DNA from: Sphingobacteriales bacterium
GTDB taxonomy: Bacteria; Bacteroidota; Bacteroidia; Chitinophagales; Chitinophagaceae
DNA length: 62,691 bases
Direction of reading: 5' to 3'
NCBI GenBank assembly: GCA_016200915.1
Contig: JACQDV010000061.1
Location: 1-62,691 of the forward strand
Position numbers and translations under genes: made by a program
Notes under the pieces: model-generated
The model's database searches: none
The model's input: the letters and a program-made list of their open reading frames with translations, nothing else
Told to the model about the DNA's origin: nothing
In this document: piece by piece, positions 24,128-33,759 of the stretch
Layout of the letters: the number at the start of each line of letters is the position of its first letter
Numbering within the stretch: the first letter of the stretch is position 1

Positions 24128-24904
24128 ATGGAGTTTTATAAATACCAGGGAACAGGCAACGATTTTGTTATTGCAGATAACAGAGATGGTCGTTATAATG
24201 GATTAACGCAGCAACAGGTTGCTTCCATTTGTGATCGCCGTTTTGGTATAGGAGCTGATGGGTTAATGTTACTGCAATTGAAAGATGGATACGATTTTCA
24301 AATGGTTTACTATAATGCAGATGGAAAAGAAGGAAGCATGTGCGGTAATGGTGGCCGTTGTCTGGTGAATTTTGCTAAAAGAATGAATGTTATTAACAAT
24401 GCTGCACACTTTATTGCATCTGATGGTGAACACGAGGCTGAAATTTTACCGGATGGCCGGGTTAAATTAAAAATGCAGGATGTAAAAGCCATCGAATCGG
24501 GCGAGGGATATAAGCTCCTGGATACCGGATCACCGCATTATATAAGTTTTCAGGTTAATGTGAAAGCCCTGGATGTTTATAATGATGGCAGAAAAATAAG
24601 ATATAGTAAAAGATTTGCAAATGAAGGTGTAAACGTTAATTTTGTGGAGACCTTAAATGAAAGCCTCTATGTACGTACCTATGAGCGGGGAGTTGAAAAT
24701 GAAACACTCTCCTGTGGCACCGGGGTTACAGCTGCCGCCATTGCTGCTTTCGGTAATGCCCATAAGAATTATCAAATCAATATTTCAACTCCTGGTGGAA
24801 ACCTTCAAGTCCAGTTCACAAAAATGAATGACCAAACTTTTACAGATGTGTACTTAATCGGGCCAGCGGAATTTGTATTTAGCGGCTCTATTAATATAAA
24901 CTGA
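24128..24904 (+). CDS. dapF: Diaminopimelate epimerase
   Basis: A 258-aa protein beginning MEFYKYQGTGNDFV. The two catalytic cysteines are Cys72 in GSMCGNGGRC and Cys196 in LSCGTGVTA, both in their family motifs. It interconverts LL- and meso-diaminopimelate for lysine and peptidoglycan synthesis. An in-frame ATG two codons upstream (24122) is an alternative start. It is probably co-transcribed with the phosphorylase and the DinB-like gene. Confidence 0.96.
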   Translation: MEFYKYQGTGNDFVIADNRDGRYNGLTQQQVASICDRRFGIGADGLMLLQLKDGYDFQMVYYNADGKEGSMCGNGGRCLVNFAKRMNVINNAAHFIASDGEHEAEILPDGRVKLKMQDVKAIESGEGYKLLDTGSPHYISFQVNVKALDVYNDGRKIRYSKRFANEGVNVNFVETLNESLYVRTYERGVENETLSCGTGVTAAAIAAFGNAHKNYQINISTPGGNLQVQFTKMNDQTFTDVYLIGPAEFVFSGSININ

Positions 24905-24924
24905 AACCAAAACCACCAATCACC

Positions 24925-25485
24925 ATGTCTTTTTTATTAGACCGTTTTCAAATTATTCAAAATACTGAAACCGTATTTAAAGAAACAACCTCTTATCTGA
25001 AAAACGTGGAGGATATTAATTTCTTTAAACGGGTAGATGAAAAATGGAGCATAGCTGAAAATATTCACCACCTTATTATCGCTACCAAAATGACCAGTCT
25101 TGCATTAAGGGTTCCTAAGTTTGTATTACGTTTATTATATGGCAAACCAAACAGACCTTCCCGTTCCTACGAAGAACTGGTAACAAAATATAAAACAAAA
25201 CTGGAAGCAGGTGGCGTTGCAGCAGGACGATATATCCCCGATTCAAAAAACTCAAAAAATAAAGAAGAAATCATTGAAAAATGGGATGCAGTTACACAAC
25301 GTTATCTTTCCAGACTTAAATATTACTGGAGCGAAGATAAACTTGATAAATACATTGTTCGTCACCCCATGCTGGGAAGGATTACTCTTCGTGAGCTTAC
25401 TTACTTTACTATCTACCACACCAAGCATCACTTAAAAACTATCCGTCAGCGTAACCGGGAAGCGGGGGAAATTGCTGCTGCATAA
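24925..25485 (+). CDS. DinB-like four-helix protein
   Basis: A 186-aa protein. KWSIAENIHHLIIATK and the C-terminal YFTIYHTKHHLKTI place His residues as in the DinB/YfiT-type metal-binding four-helix bundle. There is no signal peptide. Family knowledge: members bind a divalent metal and some act as thiol transferases; the function of this branch is unknown. It starts 20 bp after dapF. Confidence 0.75.
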   Translation: MSFLLDRFQIIQNTETVFKETTSYLKNVEDINFFKRVDEKWSIAENIHHLIIATKMTSLALRVPKFVLRLLYGKPNRPSRSYEELVTKYKTKLEAGGVAAGRYIPDSKNSKNKEEIIEKWDAVTQRYLSRLKYYWSEDKLDKYIVRHPMLGRITLRELTYFTIYHTKHHLKTIRQRNREAGEIAAA

Positions 25486-25500
25486 GTGCAAAACGCATAG

Positions 25501-25508
25501 TACCTTTG
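25501..25508 (+). promoter_or_regulatory. TAnnTTTG box directly before corA
   Basis: TACCTTTG ends only 6 bp before the ATG at 25515, so transcription would start about at the start codon and give a leaderless or nearly leaderless mRNA. A clear -33 element at ideal spacing was not found. Confidence 0.45.
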
Positions 25509-25514
25509 CGCCGC

Positions 25515-26465
25515 ATGATTCAATACTTTAAAAATATTGAAGGCGTAACCAACGCCATTGATAAACCCGAAACCGGCAGCTGGATCAATGTGCTTCCCCC
25601 TTTCAAGCAGGAAGAGTTTAATGACCTGAGTGAAACGCTTGAAATACCCATTGATTTTTTAAGCGACTCCCTTGATATTGATGAAAGAAGCCGTTATGAA
25701 ATTGAAGACAACGTAAAGCTTATCGTCATTAAAACGCCTACAGAGAATAATTCATTTAATGAGAGTGATGCTTACTATATCACCATTCCGATCTGTATTA
25801 TTCTTACTCATAACCAGATTGTAACAGTAAACTCATTTGAAAACGGCGCCATAAAAAAATTCCTCAACACTTTTCAAAACCGTCATCCCGATAAAAGGAG
25901 TATGATGGTATTGAAGATATTTGAAAAGGTGGTGACCAATTTCATGGAATATCTTAAGGAGATCAATCACCGCCGTAACCTGCTGGAACAAAAATTGTAT
26001 GATGCCAACAGGAATGAAGAATTACTGGAACTGGTAAAAATTCAAAAAAGCCTCGTGTATTTTGTAACAGCCCTGCGCAGCAATGAACTGCTGATGGCAA
26101 AGATTGAACGTACTAATATACTCCAGCTCAATGATGATGAGAAAGAGTTTTTGCATGATCTCATAGTAGATAATTCCCAGGCTTTGGAAATGGCGAATAT
26201 TTACACCAACATCCTCAGCAGTACATTAGATGCATTTGCCAGTATTATTGCCAATAACCAAAACGAAGTGCTTAAAAGATTAACTACTATTACACTTATT
26301 CTTACTGTTCCCGTACTTATTGCCAGTATTTATGGAATGAACACCCCTATACCATATAGAAATTCGCCTTATACTTTCTGGCTGCCGGTAATCATTTCAT
26401 TCATAATATTAATTGTAGTAAGCTGGAATTATTTCAAACGCATCCGTAAAAGCAAAATAAAATAA
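25515..26465 (+). CDS. corA: CorA-type magnesium/divalent cation channel
   Basis: A 316-aa protein. A long N-terminal alpha/beta and helical cytoplasmic domain is followed by two C-terminal transmembrane helices with the selectivity motif GMN at 274-276 (IYGMNTPIPY) and a basic tail (KRIRKSKIK). This is the CorA pentameric Mg2+/Co2+ channel layout. The second residue group upstream (MRR) is an alternative start, but the ATG at 25515 fits the promoter. The NUDIX gene follows after 6 bp. Confidence 0.93.
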   Translation: MIQYFKNIEGVTNAIDKPETGSWINVLPPFKQEEFNDLSETLEIPIDFLSDSLDIDERSRYEIEDNVKLIVIKTPTENNSFNESDAYYITIPICIILTHNQIVTVNSFENGAIKKFLNTFQNRHPDKRSMMVLKIFEKVVTNFMEYLKEINHRRNLLEQKLYDANRNEELLELVKIQKSLVYFVTALRSNELLMAKIERTNILQLNDDEKEFLHDLIVDNSQALEMANIYTNILSSTLDAFASIIANNQNEVLKRLTTITLILTVPVLIASIYGMNTPIPYRNSPYTFWLPVIISFIILIVVSWNYFKRIRKSKIK

Positions 26466-26471
26466 GTTCCC

Positions 26472-26930
26472 ATGTTTAGTCTCCGTGTGTACGGTATCCT
26501 CATCAATGAGCAAAAGCAGGTATTAGTAAGTGATGAATATATCAGGGGAGGTTTGTACACCAAGTTTCCGGGTGGCGGATTGGAATTTGGTGAAGGAACA
26601 AGAGATTGTTTGAAAAGAGAATTTAAGGAAGAAATGAGTCTTGAAGTGGAGGTAGGTGATCATATTTATACTACCGACTATTTTCAGATGAGTGCATTTA
26701 ATAATCAATTCCAGATCATATCCATCTATTACTTTGCAAAGGCAATGGAACCAATTACTGTCCCGCTGAGAGATAAGCCATTTGACTTTGATGAAGAGCA
26801 AATGAAGATATACGAAGCAAAAAAAGAAATAGAAACTTTCCGTTTTATTGACTGGAATAATTTTAATGCTGATGCAGTTACTTTACCAATCGATAAAATT
26901 GTGGCGGATATGGTGAAGAATATTTTTTAA
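26472..26930 (+). CDS. NUDIX hydrolase
   Basis: A 152-aa protein. The Nudix box runs from GGGLEFGEGTRDCL to KREFKEEMSL. It keeps the catalytic REXXEE glutamates, but Ser replaces the usual Gly near the end. Family members hydrolyse nucleoside diphosphates linked to other moieties; the substrate is not predictable. It is probably co-transcribed with corA and convergent with the queuosine-precursor transporter gene (1-bp gap). Confidence 0.9.
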   Translation: MFSLRVYGILINEQKQVLVSDEYIRGGLYTKFPGGGLEFGEGTRDCLKREFKEEMSLEVEVGDHIYTTDYFQMSAFNNQFQIISIYYFAKAMEPITVPLRDKPFDFDEEQMKIYEAKKEIETFRFIDWNNFNADAVTLPIDKIVADMVKNIF

Positions 26931-26931
26931 A

Positions 26932-27741
26932 CTATCCGGCTGAAGGAATATTCATAAAAGCGTCCGGGTCTTCTCCCATTGCTGCTTTCTTCATTTTTTT
27001 TGCTGTATCATGCCCTACATAGTTTTCTATTCTTCTTTCAATAAAATAAATAAGCGGTGTTAATATTATTGCCATAGCAAACTTGTAAGTATAGTTTACC
27101 ATACAAATGGCTAACACTTTTTGCCAGCTCCAGTTATTACCAAGTTTAAATGCAATGAACAGCACAATAAAACTATCTACCAGCTGAGATATGAGTGTGG
27201 ACCCGGTTGCCCTTAACCATACCCACTTTTCACCTGTACTTTTTTTAATACGATGAAAAACGGTTACATCAACTATTTGGCTCACTAAAAAAGCTGTAAG
27301 ACTTCCCAGTATGATCCACATACCCTGTCCGAAAATTGCTGAAAAAGCATTTTGCATATTGGGTACTCCGCTATCAACTTTTGTACTAAGCCACCAATCG
27401 GGCGGAATGGTTTTCATGGCAGCATAAAACATAATGAATGCATAGGAAATTAATGCTACTGCCGTATAAGAAATCCGGCGAACGGCTTTTGGTCCATAAT
27501 ATTCATTTACTATATCAGTCATTACAAATTCCAATGGCCAAAGTAACACACCACAAGTAAGGGAGAATGAAAGATTAGATTCGCCAAATAATGTAAAATT
27601 GGCCGGCTCCAATCCAAATAATCTTTCTAAAGAAAATATCTTGCCCCCAATACACTCCGCAATTAATGCATTTGCCACAAAAAAAGCTGACATAAAAATG
27701 AACAGCTTTGTTGGTTTATCTTTAAGTATGTTATGAATCAT
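26932..27741 (-). CDS. Queuosine precursor transporter (YhhQ/VUT family)
   Basis: A 269-aa protein with about six to seven membrane helices. LEFVMTDIVNEYYGPKAVRR is the family signature, followed by SQIVDVTVFHRIKKSTGEKWVWLRATGSTLISQLVDSF split over two helices. Family knowledge: these proteins import preQ0/preQ1 for queuosine tRNA modification. The start overlaps the stop of the gene at 27738 by 4 bp, so the two are co-transcribed. Confidence 0.92.
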   Translation of the reverse strand: MIHNILKDKPTKLFIFMSAFFVANALIAECIGGKIFSLERLFGLEPANFTLFGESNLSFSLTCGVLLWPLEFVMTDIVNEYYGPKAVRRISYTAVALISYAFIMFYAAMKTIPPDWWLSTKVDSGVPNMQNAFSAIFGQGMWIILGSLTAFLVSQIVDVTVFHRIKKSTGEKWVWLRATGSTLISQLVDSFIVLFIAFKLGNNWSWQKVLAICMVNYTYKFAMAIILTPLIYFIERRIENYVGHDTAKKMKKAAMGEDPDAFMNIPSAG

Positions 27742-28040
27742 GCTATTAATAATTCAGAATTATAAACAAGATAAATGAATTCAAAAATCAAAAAACCAAA
27801 ATTAACGATAACCAGCCATGCCGGTATTTCTGCTTTTGCATGTCTTTTTCTTGCTATGGCAATAATCGTTACCAGAAAATAAAATATACTTACAATGATT
27901 GCCATAAACCAGCCAATAATAATCAACAAACTATTCATCTCTAAGTCTAACTCAAGGTTGGAATATCTGAGCAAAAAACAAAATACAAAGCAAATGTTAC
28001 AGATAAGAGCCAGTTTTGACAAAAAAGACAGCCATTTCAT
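27738..28040 (-). CDS. Small three-helix membrane protein
   Basis: A 100-aa protein with three hydrophobic stretches (about 8-24, 34-62, 75-95) and a short basic loop (ARKRHAKAE). It is translationally coupled (4-bp overlap) to the queuosine precursor transporter. No family was recognised. Confidence 0.6.
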   Translation of the reverse strand: MKWLSFLSKLALICNICFVFCFLLRYSNLELDLEMNSLLIIIGWFMAIIVSIFYFLVTIIAIARKRHAKAEIPAWLVIVNFGFLIFEFIYLVYNSELLIA

Positions 28041-28114
28041 GTTTTAAAGTTTATTTCTTAAACACAAGTATTCTTCATAATGCCGAAAATAATATTATTT
28101 TGTCAATTCAAAAT

Positions 28115-29218
28115 ATGTATAATTTTTTAAGCATTATTTGGTATAAAGTTTTGCCGGCCCATTATGGCGGGCAAAAAGATATTTCACGGTTTAACCAGCA
28201 CCTTGGATTAAAAGTTCATTTAACTGCATTATGTTCTTCCGATAATAAATCCAATGAACCCCTCTCCTATAAGATCGTTGCTGCGCTTCCTGTTTCAAAG
28301 ACCCAGTTCTTTAACCCTGCCACAAAGAAGTTAATCCTTAATCAAATATCCCGGCAACATTATAGCCATGTAATACTGGAACACCCTTATCATGCATGGA
28401 TAGGAAAGCATAAAAAAAAATGGGGGGTTAAATTAATTGTACATGCTCACAACATCGAATTCCTGCGCATGAAGCAACGAAAGAAATGGTGGTGGCCCTG
28501 GGTAAAATATGTAGAAAAAAAAGCGTTTGACAGGGCAGATTTTATACTTTTTAAGACCAACAAAGATTTACTGCTTGCAAAAGATATGTTTAATGTTACT
28601 GATGAAAAATCTATAATAGTTCCTTACGGTACAGATATTAGTAATCAATCAATCTTACCTGAATCAGCAAAAAACAAAATAAGACTTAAACATAATTTAA
28701 ACCCTGAAGAAAAAATTATCCTGTTTGCCGGAACTCCGGATTACGAACCCAATATAATGGCATTACATAATATCGTTTCACATATTATACCAAAACTCCA
28801 AAAATACTCAGTCTTTAAATTCAGAATACTTATTTGTGGCAACCAGCAAGAAGAAACAATCAATCAGTATAAATATCTTCCTGAAATATTATTTACCGGA
28901 TTTGTAGATTCAATAGACGAATATTTGCAGTCGGCAGATGTATTTATTAATCCTGTTACAACCGGCTCGGGAATACAAACAAAAAATATAGAGGCTATTG
29001 CAAACGGGCTTTCAGTTTCGGCAACTCAATTTGCTTCAACAGGATTACCAGATTATTTACATGGCAATAAATTATTGATAAGTGATAACGATAACTGGGA
29101 ACAATTTGCCCAAAATATCATCGAATTGTCGGGTAAAAAAACACCTACACCTTCTCAATTTTATACCGATTTTTACTGGGGAAACATTATAGACAGAATC
29201 CTTAGCATTGTTTTATAG
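28115..29218 (+). CDS. GT4-type glycosyltransferase (first paralogue)
   Basis: With the ATG at 28115 (MYNFLSIIWYKVLPAHYGGQK) this is a 367-aa GT-B enzyme. LIVHAHNIEFLRM in the N-lobe, then ILFAGTPDYEPNIMAL and the donor-side GFVDSIDEYLQSADVFINP with GSGIQTKNIEAIANGL match the GT4 family. It is a clear paralogue of the gene at 31763 (shared EHPY-W-G, HNIE and WWW motifs). It opens the surface-polysaccharide locus; acceptor and donor are unknown. An in-frame extension to 28016 runs over the divergent gene and is rejected. Confidence 0.88.
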   Translation: MYNFLSIIWYKVLPAHYGGQKDISRFNQHLGLKVHLTALCSSDNKSNEPLSYKIVAALPVSKTQFFNPATKKLILNQISRQHYSHVILEHPYHAWIGKHKKKWGVKLIVHAHNIEFLRMKQRKKWWWPWVKYVEKKAFDRADFILFKTNKDLLLAKDMFNVTDEKSIIVPYGTDISNQSILPESAKNKIRLKHNLNPEEKIILFAGTPDYEPNIMALHNIVSHIIPKLQKYSVFKFRILICGNQQEETINQYKYLPEILFTGFVDSIDEYLQSADVFINPVTTGSGIQTKNIEAIANGLSVSATQFASTGLPDYLHGNKLLISDNDNWEQFAQNIIELSGKKTPTPSQFYTDFYWGNIIDRILSIVL

Positions 29219-29297
29219 ATATTCTTATTGGCAAAATGCTGCCAATCGGCCAAAATACCATTATTTTGCCTCACCAAAAACAGATAAAACTCCATCT

Positions 29298-31763
29298 ATG
29301 AAGTTTGATTTTAAAAAACTGGTACCGCATATCATTGCTGTTGTAATTTTTCTGTCTGCATCCTGTTTGTTTAGCAAACCAGTTTTGCAGGGTAATGTTT
29401 TAAGTCAACATGATGTTTTAGGCTGGAAAGGAATGGCCCAAAATGCATTTGAGTATAAAGAAAAGAATGGTCATTTCCCATTATGGAATACTGCATTGTT
29501 CAGCGGTATGCCTAACTACCAGGTGGCAATGGATAGTAAATCTGTTTTACCGGATATTAATAAAGTTGTTACACTTGGCTTACCAAAACCAATCAATTTC
29601 TTTTTTCTTGCCTGTATATGCTTTTATATTTTATGTATTGTATTAAAAGCAAATCCTTATGTTGGCATTGCGGGTGCATTGGCATTTGCTTTCTCCAGTT
29701 ACAACCCGATAATTATTGGTGCAGGTCACGAAACTAAAATGTATGCTATAGCGTACATGCCAGCTCTGCTGGCCGGTGTATTATTGATTTATTATAAAAG
29801 TTATATCTCAGGCTTATGCCTCGCAGCATGGAGTGCAGTAATGGAAGTAGGTGTTAATCATGCGCAGATTACTTATTACCTGTTTTTGGTGGTGGCTGCT
29901 GTTTCTATTGTATTTGCCATTGATTGGATACGTAAAAAAGAATGGAAGCATTTATTTATTGCTTTTTCACTGGCAGCCATTGCCGGTGGTATAGGTGTAG
30001 CCGGTTCGGCAGTTATTATGATGCCTACGTATGAATATGCAAAGGCAACGATGCGTGGCGGGAAAGAGGTAGAAATAAAAGACAATAAAATCACCAATAC
30101 CAAAACTACAGGTCTTGATGCCGATTATGCTTTTTCATACAGTAATGGTTTAGCTGAACCGTTAACCACCTTAATGCCAAATGCATTTGGAGGCGGCAGC
30201 GGCAATCCCTTACCGGAAAATTCTAAAGTAATTGAAAAATTAACTGACAAAGGAATTCCTGAAAGCCAGGCCGCACAGGTAGCGTCTGGTTTACCTGCTT
30301 ATTGGGGCGGTATTCAACCCAACACTGCCGGACCGGTTTATTATGGAGCTTTAATTGTTTTATTAGCATTGCTATCTGTCATTTTTGTAAAGAATACTTT
30401 GAAATGGGGATTATTGGCTGCTGCTGCATTTGGAGTAATTCTTTCCTGGGGAAAATATTTTGAAGGGGTCAATCTCTTCTTATTAAATCATCTTCCTTTG
30501 TACAATAAATTCCGGGCACCATCCATGGCCATGGTCATTGCACAGTTTGCTGTACCAGTGCTGGCAGTATTAGCCATGCAGGCTATGTTATTTGGAGAAG
30601 ATAAAGTTGAATTGATAAAAAAGAACTTTAAGAAAATACTTTATGTAACAGGTGGCACTTTAGCTTTCTGTTTTATTGTTTATTTATTACAATCTTACAA
30701 CAGCGACATCGACAAACAAATTCTTGCAGCATATACAGATAAAAGCGGCAGCAATGAGTTGGGTAAAGCTATTGTAAATGGCATTATACAGGACAGGAAA
30801 GCTATGTTTCTTTCCCAATTAATGCGGTTAGTTGGATTTACAGTTCTTTTAATTGGTTTGTTATTTATTTATTCAAGAAAACTTATTTCAGGAACAATAG
30901 TAACCATTGCAATTGGATTAATAACATTGATTGATTTGTTTGTAGTGGATGGTACTTATCTCACCGAAAACTCTTACAAGAGTGCTGATGAAATAGCGAC
31001 TGAGAACTTTACAGCCAACGATGCTGATAAACAAATCAGTAATGATAAAGATGCTCACTTCCGTGTATTTAATACGGGTGGCGACCGTTTTTCAGAAGCA
31101 AGAACTTCTTACTTCCATCGTTCTGTTGGTGGTTATCATCCTGCCAAACTTCGTGTTTACCAGGATGTGATTGAAACATACCTCAGCGAAAATCCAAGCC
31201 AGGAAGTGTTGAATGCATTAGACACCAAATACATTTTGTTTACAGATCAATCAGGCAAACAAATTGTACAGCCCAATCCCGGTGCGTACGGCCCCTGCTG
31301 GTTGGTAAAACATATTTTATTTATTGACAGCGCTGCCGGCCAGTTAACTGCTTTGGGTAACACTAAATTAAAAGACACAGTTATACTGGATAGAACTTTA
31401 GAAAAAACTATTCAGCAACCTTCTTTTGATTCAGCTGCATCTATTAAGCTGGTGAAATATGATAATGATGCTATTGAATACAGTTCATCTGCTTCTTCAC
31501 CGCAATTTGCCGTATTAAGTGAAGTGTATTATCCAATGGGCTGGAATGCATATGTAGATGGCAAGAAAACAGATTATGTGAAAGCTGATTATTTCCTGAG
31601 GGGAGTTGCAGTACCGGCAGGCAATCATAAAATAGAATTTAAGTTTGAGCCTTCAACCTACTACACCGGAAGAAATATATCGTTTGCTATTTCTATCGTC
31701 TTATTATTATTGCTGGTTGCAACCATTTTTGGGAAATGGAAGAAAAGTAAGACTACAGTTTGA
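29298..31763 (+). CDS. YfhO-family polytopic membrane protein
   Basis: An 821-aa protein with a dozen or more membrane helices. The first extracytoplasmic loop (LSQHDVLGWKGMAQNAFEY ... PLWNTALFSGMPNYQ) is typical of YfhO-like GT-C-fold proteins. The C-terminal third is soluble (about 580-790, YYPMGWNAYVDGKKTDYVK) and is closed by one last helix. Family knowledge: YfhO has been linked to adding sugars to cell-surface polymers from lipid-linked donors. It lies between two paralogous GT4 genes; its stop codon overlaps the start of the second. Confidence 0.88.
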   Translation: MKFDFKKLVPHIIAVVIFLSASCLFSKPVLQGNVLSQHDVLGWKGMAQNAFEYKEKNGHFPLWNTALFSGMPNYQVAMDSKSVLPDINKVVTLGLPKPINFFFLACICFYILCIVLKANPYVGIAGALAFAFSSYNPIIIGAGHETKMYAIAYMPALLAGVLLIYYKSYISGLCLAAWSAVMEVGVNHAQITYYLFLVVAAVSIVFAIDWIRKKEWKHLFIAFSLAAIAGGIGVAGSAVIMMPTYEYAKATMRGGKEVEIKDNKITNTKTTGLDADYAFSYSNGLAEPLTTLMPNAFGGGSGNPLPENSKVIEKLTDKGIPESQAAQVASGLPAYWGGIQPNTAGPVYYGALIVLLALLSVIFVKNTLKWGLLAAAAFGVILSWGKYFEGVNLFLLNHLPLYNKFRAPSMAMVIAQFAVPVLAVLAMQAMLFGEDKVELIKKNFKKILYVTGGTLAFCFIVYLLQSYNSDIDKQILAAYTDKSGSNELGKAIVNGIIQDRKAMFLSQLMRLVGFTVLLIGLLFIYSRKLISGTIVTIAIGLITLIDLFVVDGTYLTENSYKSADEIATENFTANDADKQISNDKDAHFRVFNTGGDRFSEARTSYFHRSVGGYHPAKLRVYQDVIETYLSENPSQEVLNALDTKYILFTDQSGKQIVQPNPGAYGPCWLVKHILFIDSAAGQLTALGNTKLKDTVILDRTLEKTIQQPSFDSAASIKLVKYDNDAIEYSSSASSPQFAVLSEVYYPMGWNAYVDGKKTDYVKADYFLRGVAVPAGNHKIEFKFEPSTYYTGRNISFAISIVLLLLLVATIFGKWKKSKTTV

Positions 31764-32878
31764 TGAAGAAGATTGCCGCCATCATTCCGTATGCATATTT
31801 ACCCGGTCAATCGGGTGGACAAAAATCCTTTGCCGGTTTTTATGAATACCTTGGTAATAAAGCAGAACTATATGCTTTTGGTCCCCCGGAAAATGATGCA
31901 ATATTAGCTACTACTTATTCTTTGCAGCCATATTTAAAAAGCAGTCAGTTAAGATATGCTGATATTTTTTCCTTCTTTCGCTTTAAGAAATTCATTCAGC
32001 AAAACAAGATTGAGTACCTGATCATTGAACATCCTTACATGGGATGGTTGGGATGGATGTTGAAGAAAGCATGTAACATAAAACTGATAGTTCATACACA
32101 CAACATAGAGTACCAACGATTCCGCTCAATAGGAAAATGGTGGTGGCGAATATTAAAACTATATGAAGGCTGGACATTAAGACAAGCAGATTATATTTTT
32201 TGTATTACAGAAGAAGACAGGTTAGGAATGATTAATCACCTGAATATTTCAGAAAAAACCAGTGTAAATATTCCATACGGAATAAAACAGGAAACAGCAC
32301 CGGCTGATAAATCCGCCACCAAAGAAAGTGTTTGCATTGAACAGCAAATAGACAAAAACACTACTATTTTATTTTTTAATGGACTATTAAGTTATTATCC
32401 TAATAAAGAAGCGGTGGATTTGATATTAGATGAAATCAATCCGCTGCTGCTACAAACGGATTTACAATATGAAATATTGATTGCCGGCAAGAATCTTCCG
32501 GAGAAATACCAGCAATTAAAACCCTGGAATGATAAACATGTAAGATATCTTGGTTTTGTAGATGATATTGATCGCTACACAAAAGCTGCTGATATTTTAT
32601 TAAATCCGGTAATGAGTGGTGGTGGAGTTAAAACAAAAATGATTGAAGCTCTGGGACTGAATACAACTGTCGTATCCACAGAGACTGGTGCCGCAGGTGT
32701 AAGACGAGATGTGTGCGGGAAAAAATTACTGGTTGTAAAAGATAATGACTGGGAACAATTTGTAGAAACAGTATTAAAAGCAGCTTCCAATAAAAATGCT
32801 GCTATACCGGAAGACTTTTACAAACAATTCAGCTGGAAAGGAATTATTGAAAAGGTGTTAAAGTTTATTGAGCAATAA
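31763..32878 (+). CDS. GT4-type glycosyltransferase (second paralogue)
   Basis: A 371-aa GT-B enzyme. MKKIAAIIPYAYLPGQSGGQ at the start, LIVHTHNIEYQRF, then ILFFNGLLSYYPN, GFVDDIDRYTKAADILLNP and GGGVKTKMIEALGL in the donor lobe, plus TETGAAG. The start codon overlaps the YfhO stop (TGATGA arrangement), so it is coupled. It converges with the GT2 gene, with a 14-bp overlap. Confidence 0.9.
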   Translation: MKKIAAIIPYAYLPGQSGGQKSFAGFYEYLGNKAELYAFGPPENDAILATTYSLQPYLKSSQLRYADIFSFFRFKKFIQQNKIEYLIIEHPYMGWLGWMLKKACNIKLIVHTHNIEYQRFRSIGKWWWRILKLYEGWTLRQADYIFCITEEDRLGMINHLNISEKTSVNIPYGIKQETAPADKSATKESVCIEQQIDKNTTILFFNGLLSYYPNKEAVDLILDEINPLLLQTDLQYEILIAGKNLPEKYQQLKPWNDKHVRYLGFVDDIDRYTKAADILLNPVMSGGGVKTKMIEALGLNTTVVSTETGAAGVRRDVCGKKLLVVKDNDWEQFVETVLKAASNKNAAIPEDFYKQFSWKGIIEKVLKFIEQ

Positions 32879-33755
32879 TCTCCATTTTAAACCCGTCCTT
32901 TATCGCTTTTACCAGTTGCTTTTTCCTGGCTTTGTCATACCGCAAATAATAGTTGAATAACCGGACAACTATAACATAAGCAAAAAGATAAAGCTTGCGC
33001 AATCCTTTATAATGTTTACGGATAAAATATATCTTATTCCGGTTGCCATAGTAAATATAAAACATTGAATCATCTCCCCCACTGCTGGATGATACTTTGT
33101 GATCAATATACAACGAAGGTTCATACCAGACTTTAAATCCTTTCTCCACAGCCCTTAAAACAAAATCTGTGTCATCGTAATAAGCGAAATAGCGTTCATC
33201 CATTATACCGATTTCTTTAATTACATCAGCATGAACTATTAAAAAACAGGTGGGCACATAAGTCACATACTTAGCCACATTAAATTCCGGTGCATCTTTC
33301 TGCTTCATTCCATAGTGAACACCCAATGCCATTTTATTATCTATAAAACCACCCGCCATCCAGAGTAAATCGCTATCATGATAAAAAATCTTTGGCGAAA
33401 CCATTTTATGCAGCTCACACAACGTCACCATTTGACTCAGCAGAAAATTTTGCGGAATAAAAATGTCATTATTTAGAAAAAGAAGATAACAGCAATTATC
33501 GTTTAAAGCTTTTTCAATACCGATATTATTACCTGCTGCCACACCAATATTTCCTCCGGCATCAATATGTTCAACAGCTGCTAAAGGGTATTTCTGTTGC
33601 CAACGCTGAATTAAAGCAGTAGTATTTTCATTCGCTGAATTATCTACCAGGTATAATTTATAATTCTTATAATCCTGCTTTGAGATTCCTGAGAAGAAAT
33701 CTTCCAGTACTTCATCGCTCTTATATAAAACAGTTATTAAACCTAAGGCGGGCAT
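32865..33755 (-). CDS. GT2-family glycosyltransferase (rhamnosyltransferase-like)
   Basis: A 296-aa GT-A enzyme. LITVLYKSDEVLEDF, NIGVAAGNNIGIEKAL, LFLNNDIFIP (DxD-type metal site) and MDERYFAYYDDTDFVLRAVEKG are typical of the family, often annotated as rhamnosyltransferases. There is no signal peptide. It is the last gene of the minus-strand block 32865-41173. Confidence 0.9.
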   Translation of the reverse strand: MPALGLITVLYKSDEVLEDFFSGISKQDYKNYKLYLVDNSANENTTALIQRWQQKYPLAAVEHIDAGGNIGVAAGNNIGIEKALNDNCCYLLFLNNDIFIPQNFLLSQMVTLCELHKMVSPKIFYHDSDLLWMAGGFIDNKMALGVHYGMKQKDAPEFNVAKYVTYVPTCFLIVHADVIKEIGIMDERYFAYYDDTDFVLRAVEKGFKVWYEPSLYIDHKVSSSSGGDDSMFYIYYGNRNKIYFIRKHYKGLRKLYLFAYVIVVRLFNYYLRYDKARKKQLVKAIKDGFKMEIIAQ

Positions 33756-33759
33756 ATAT

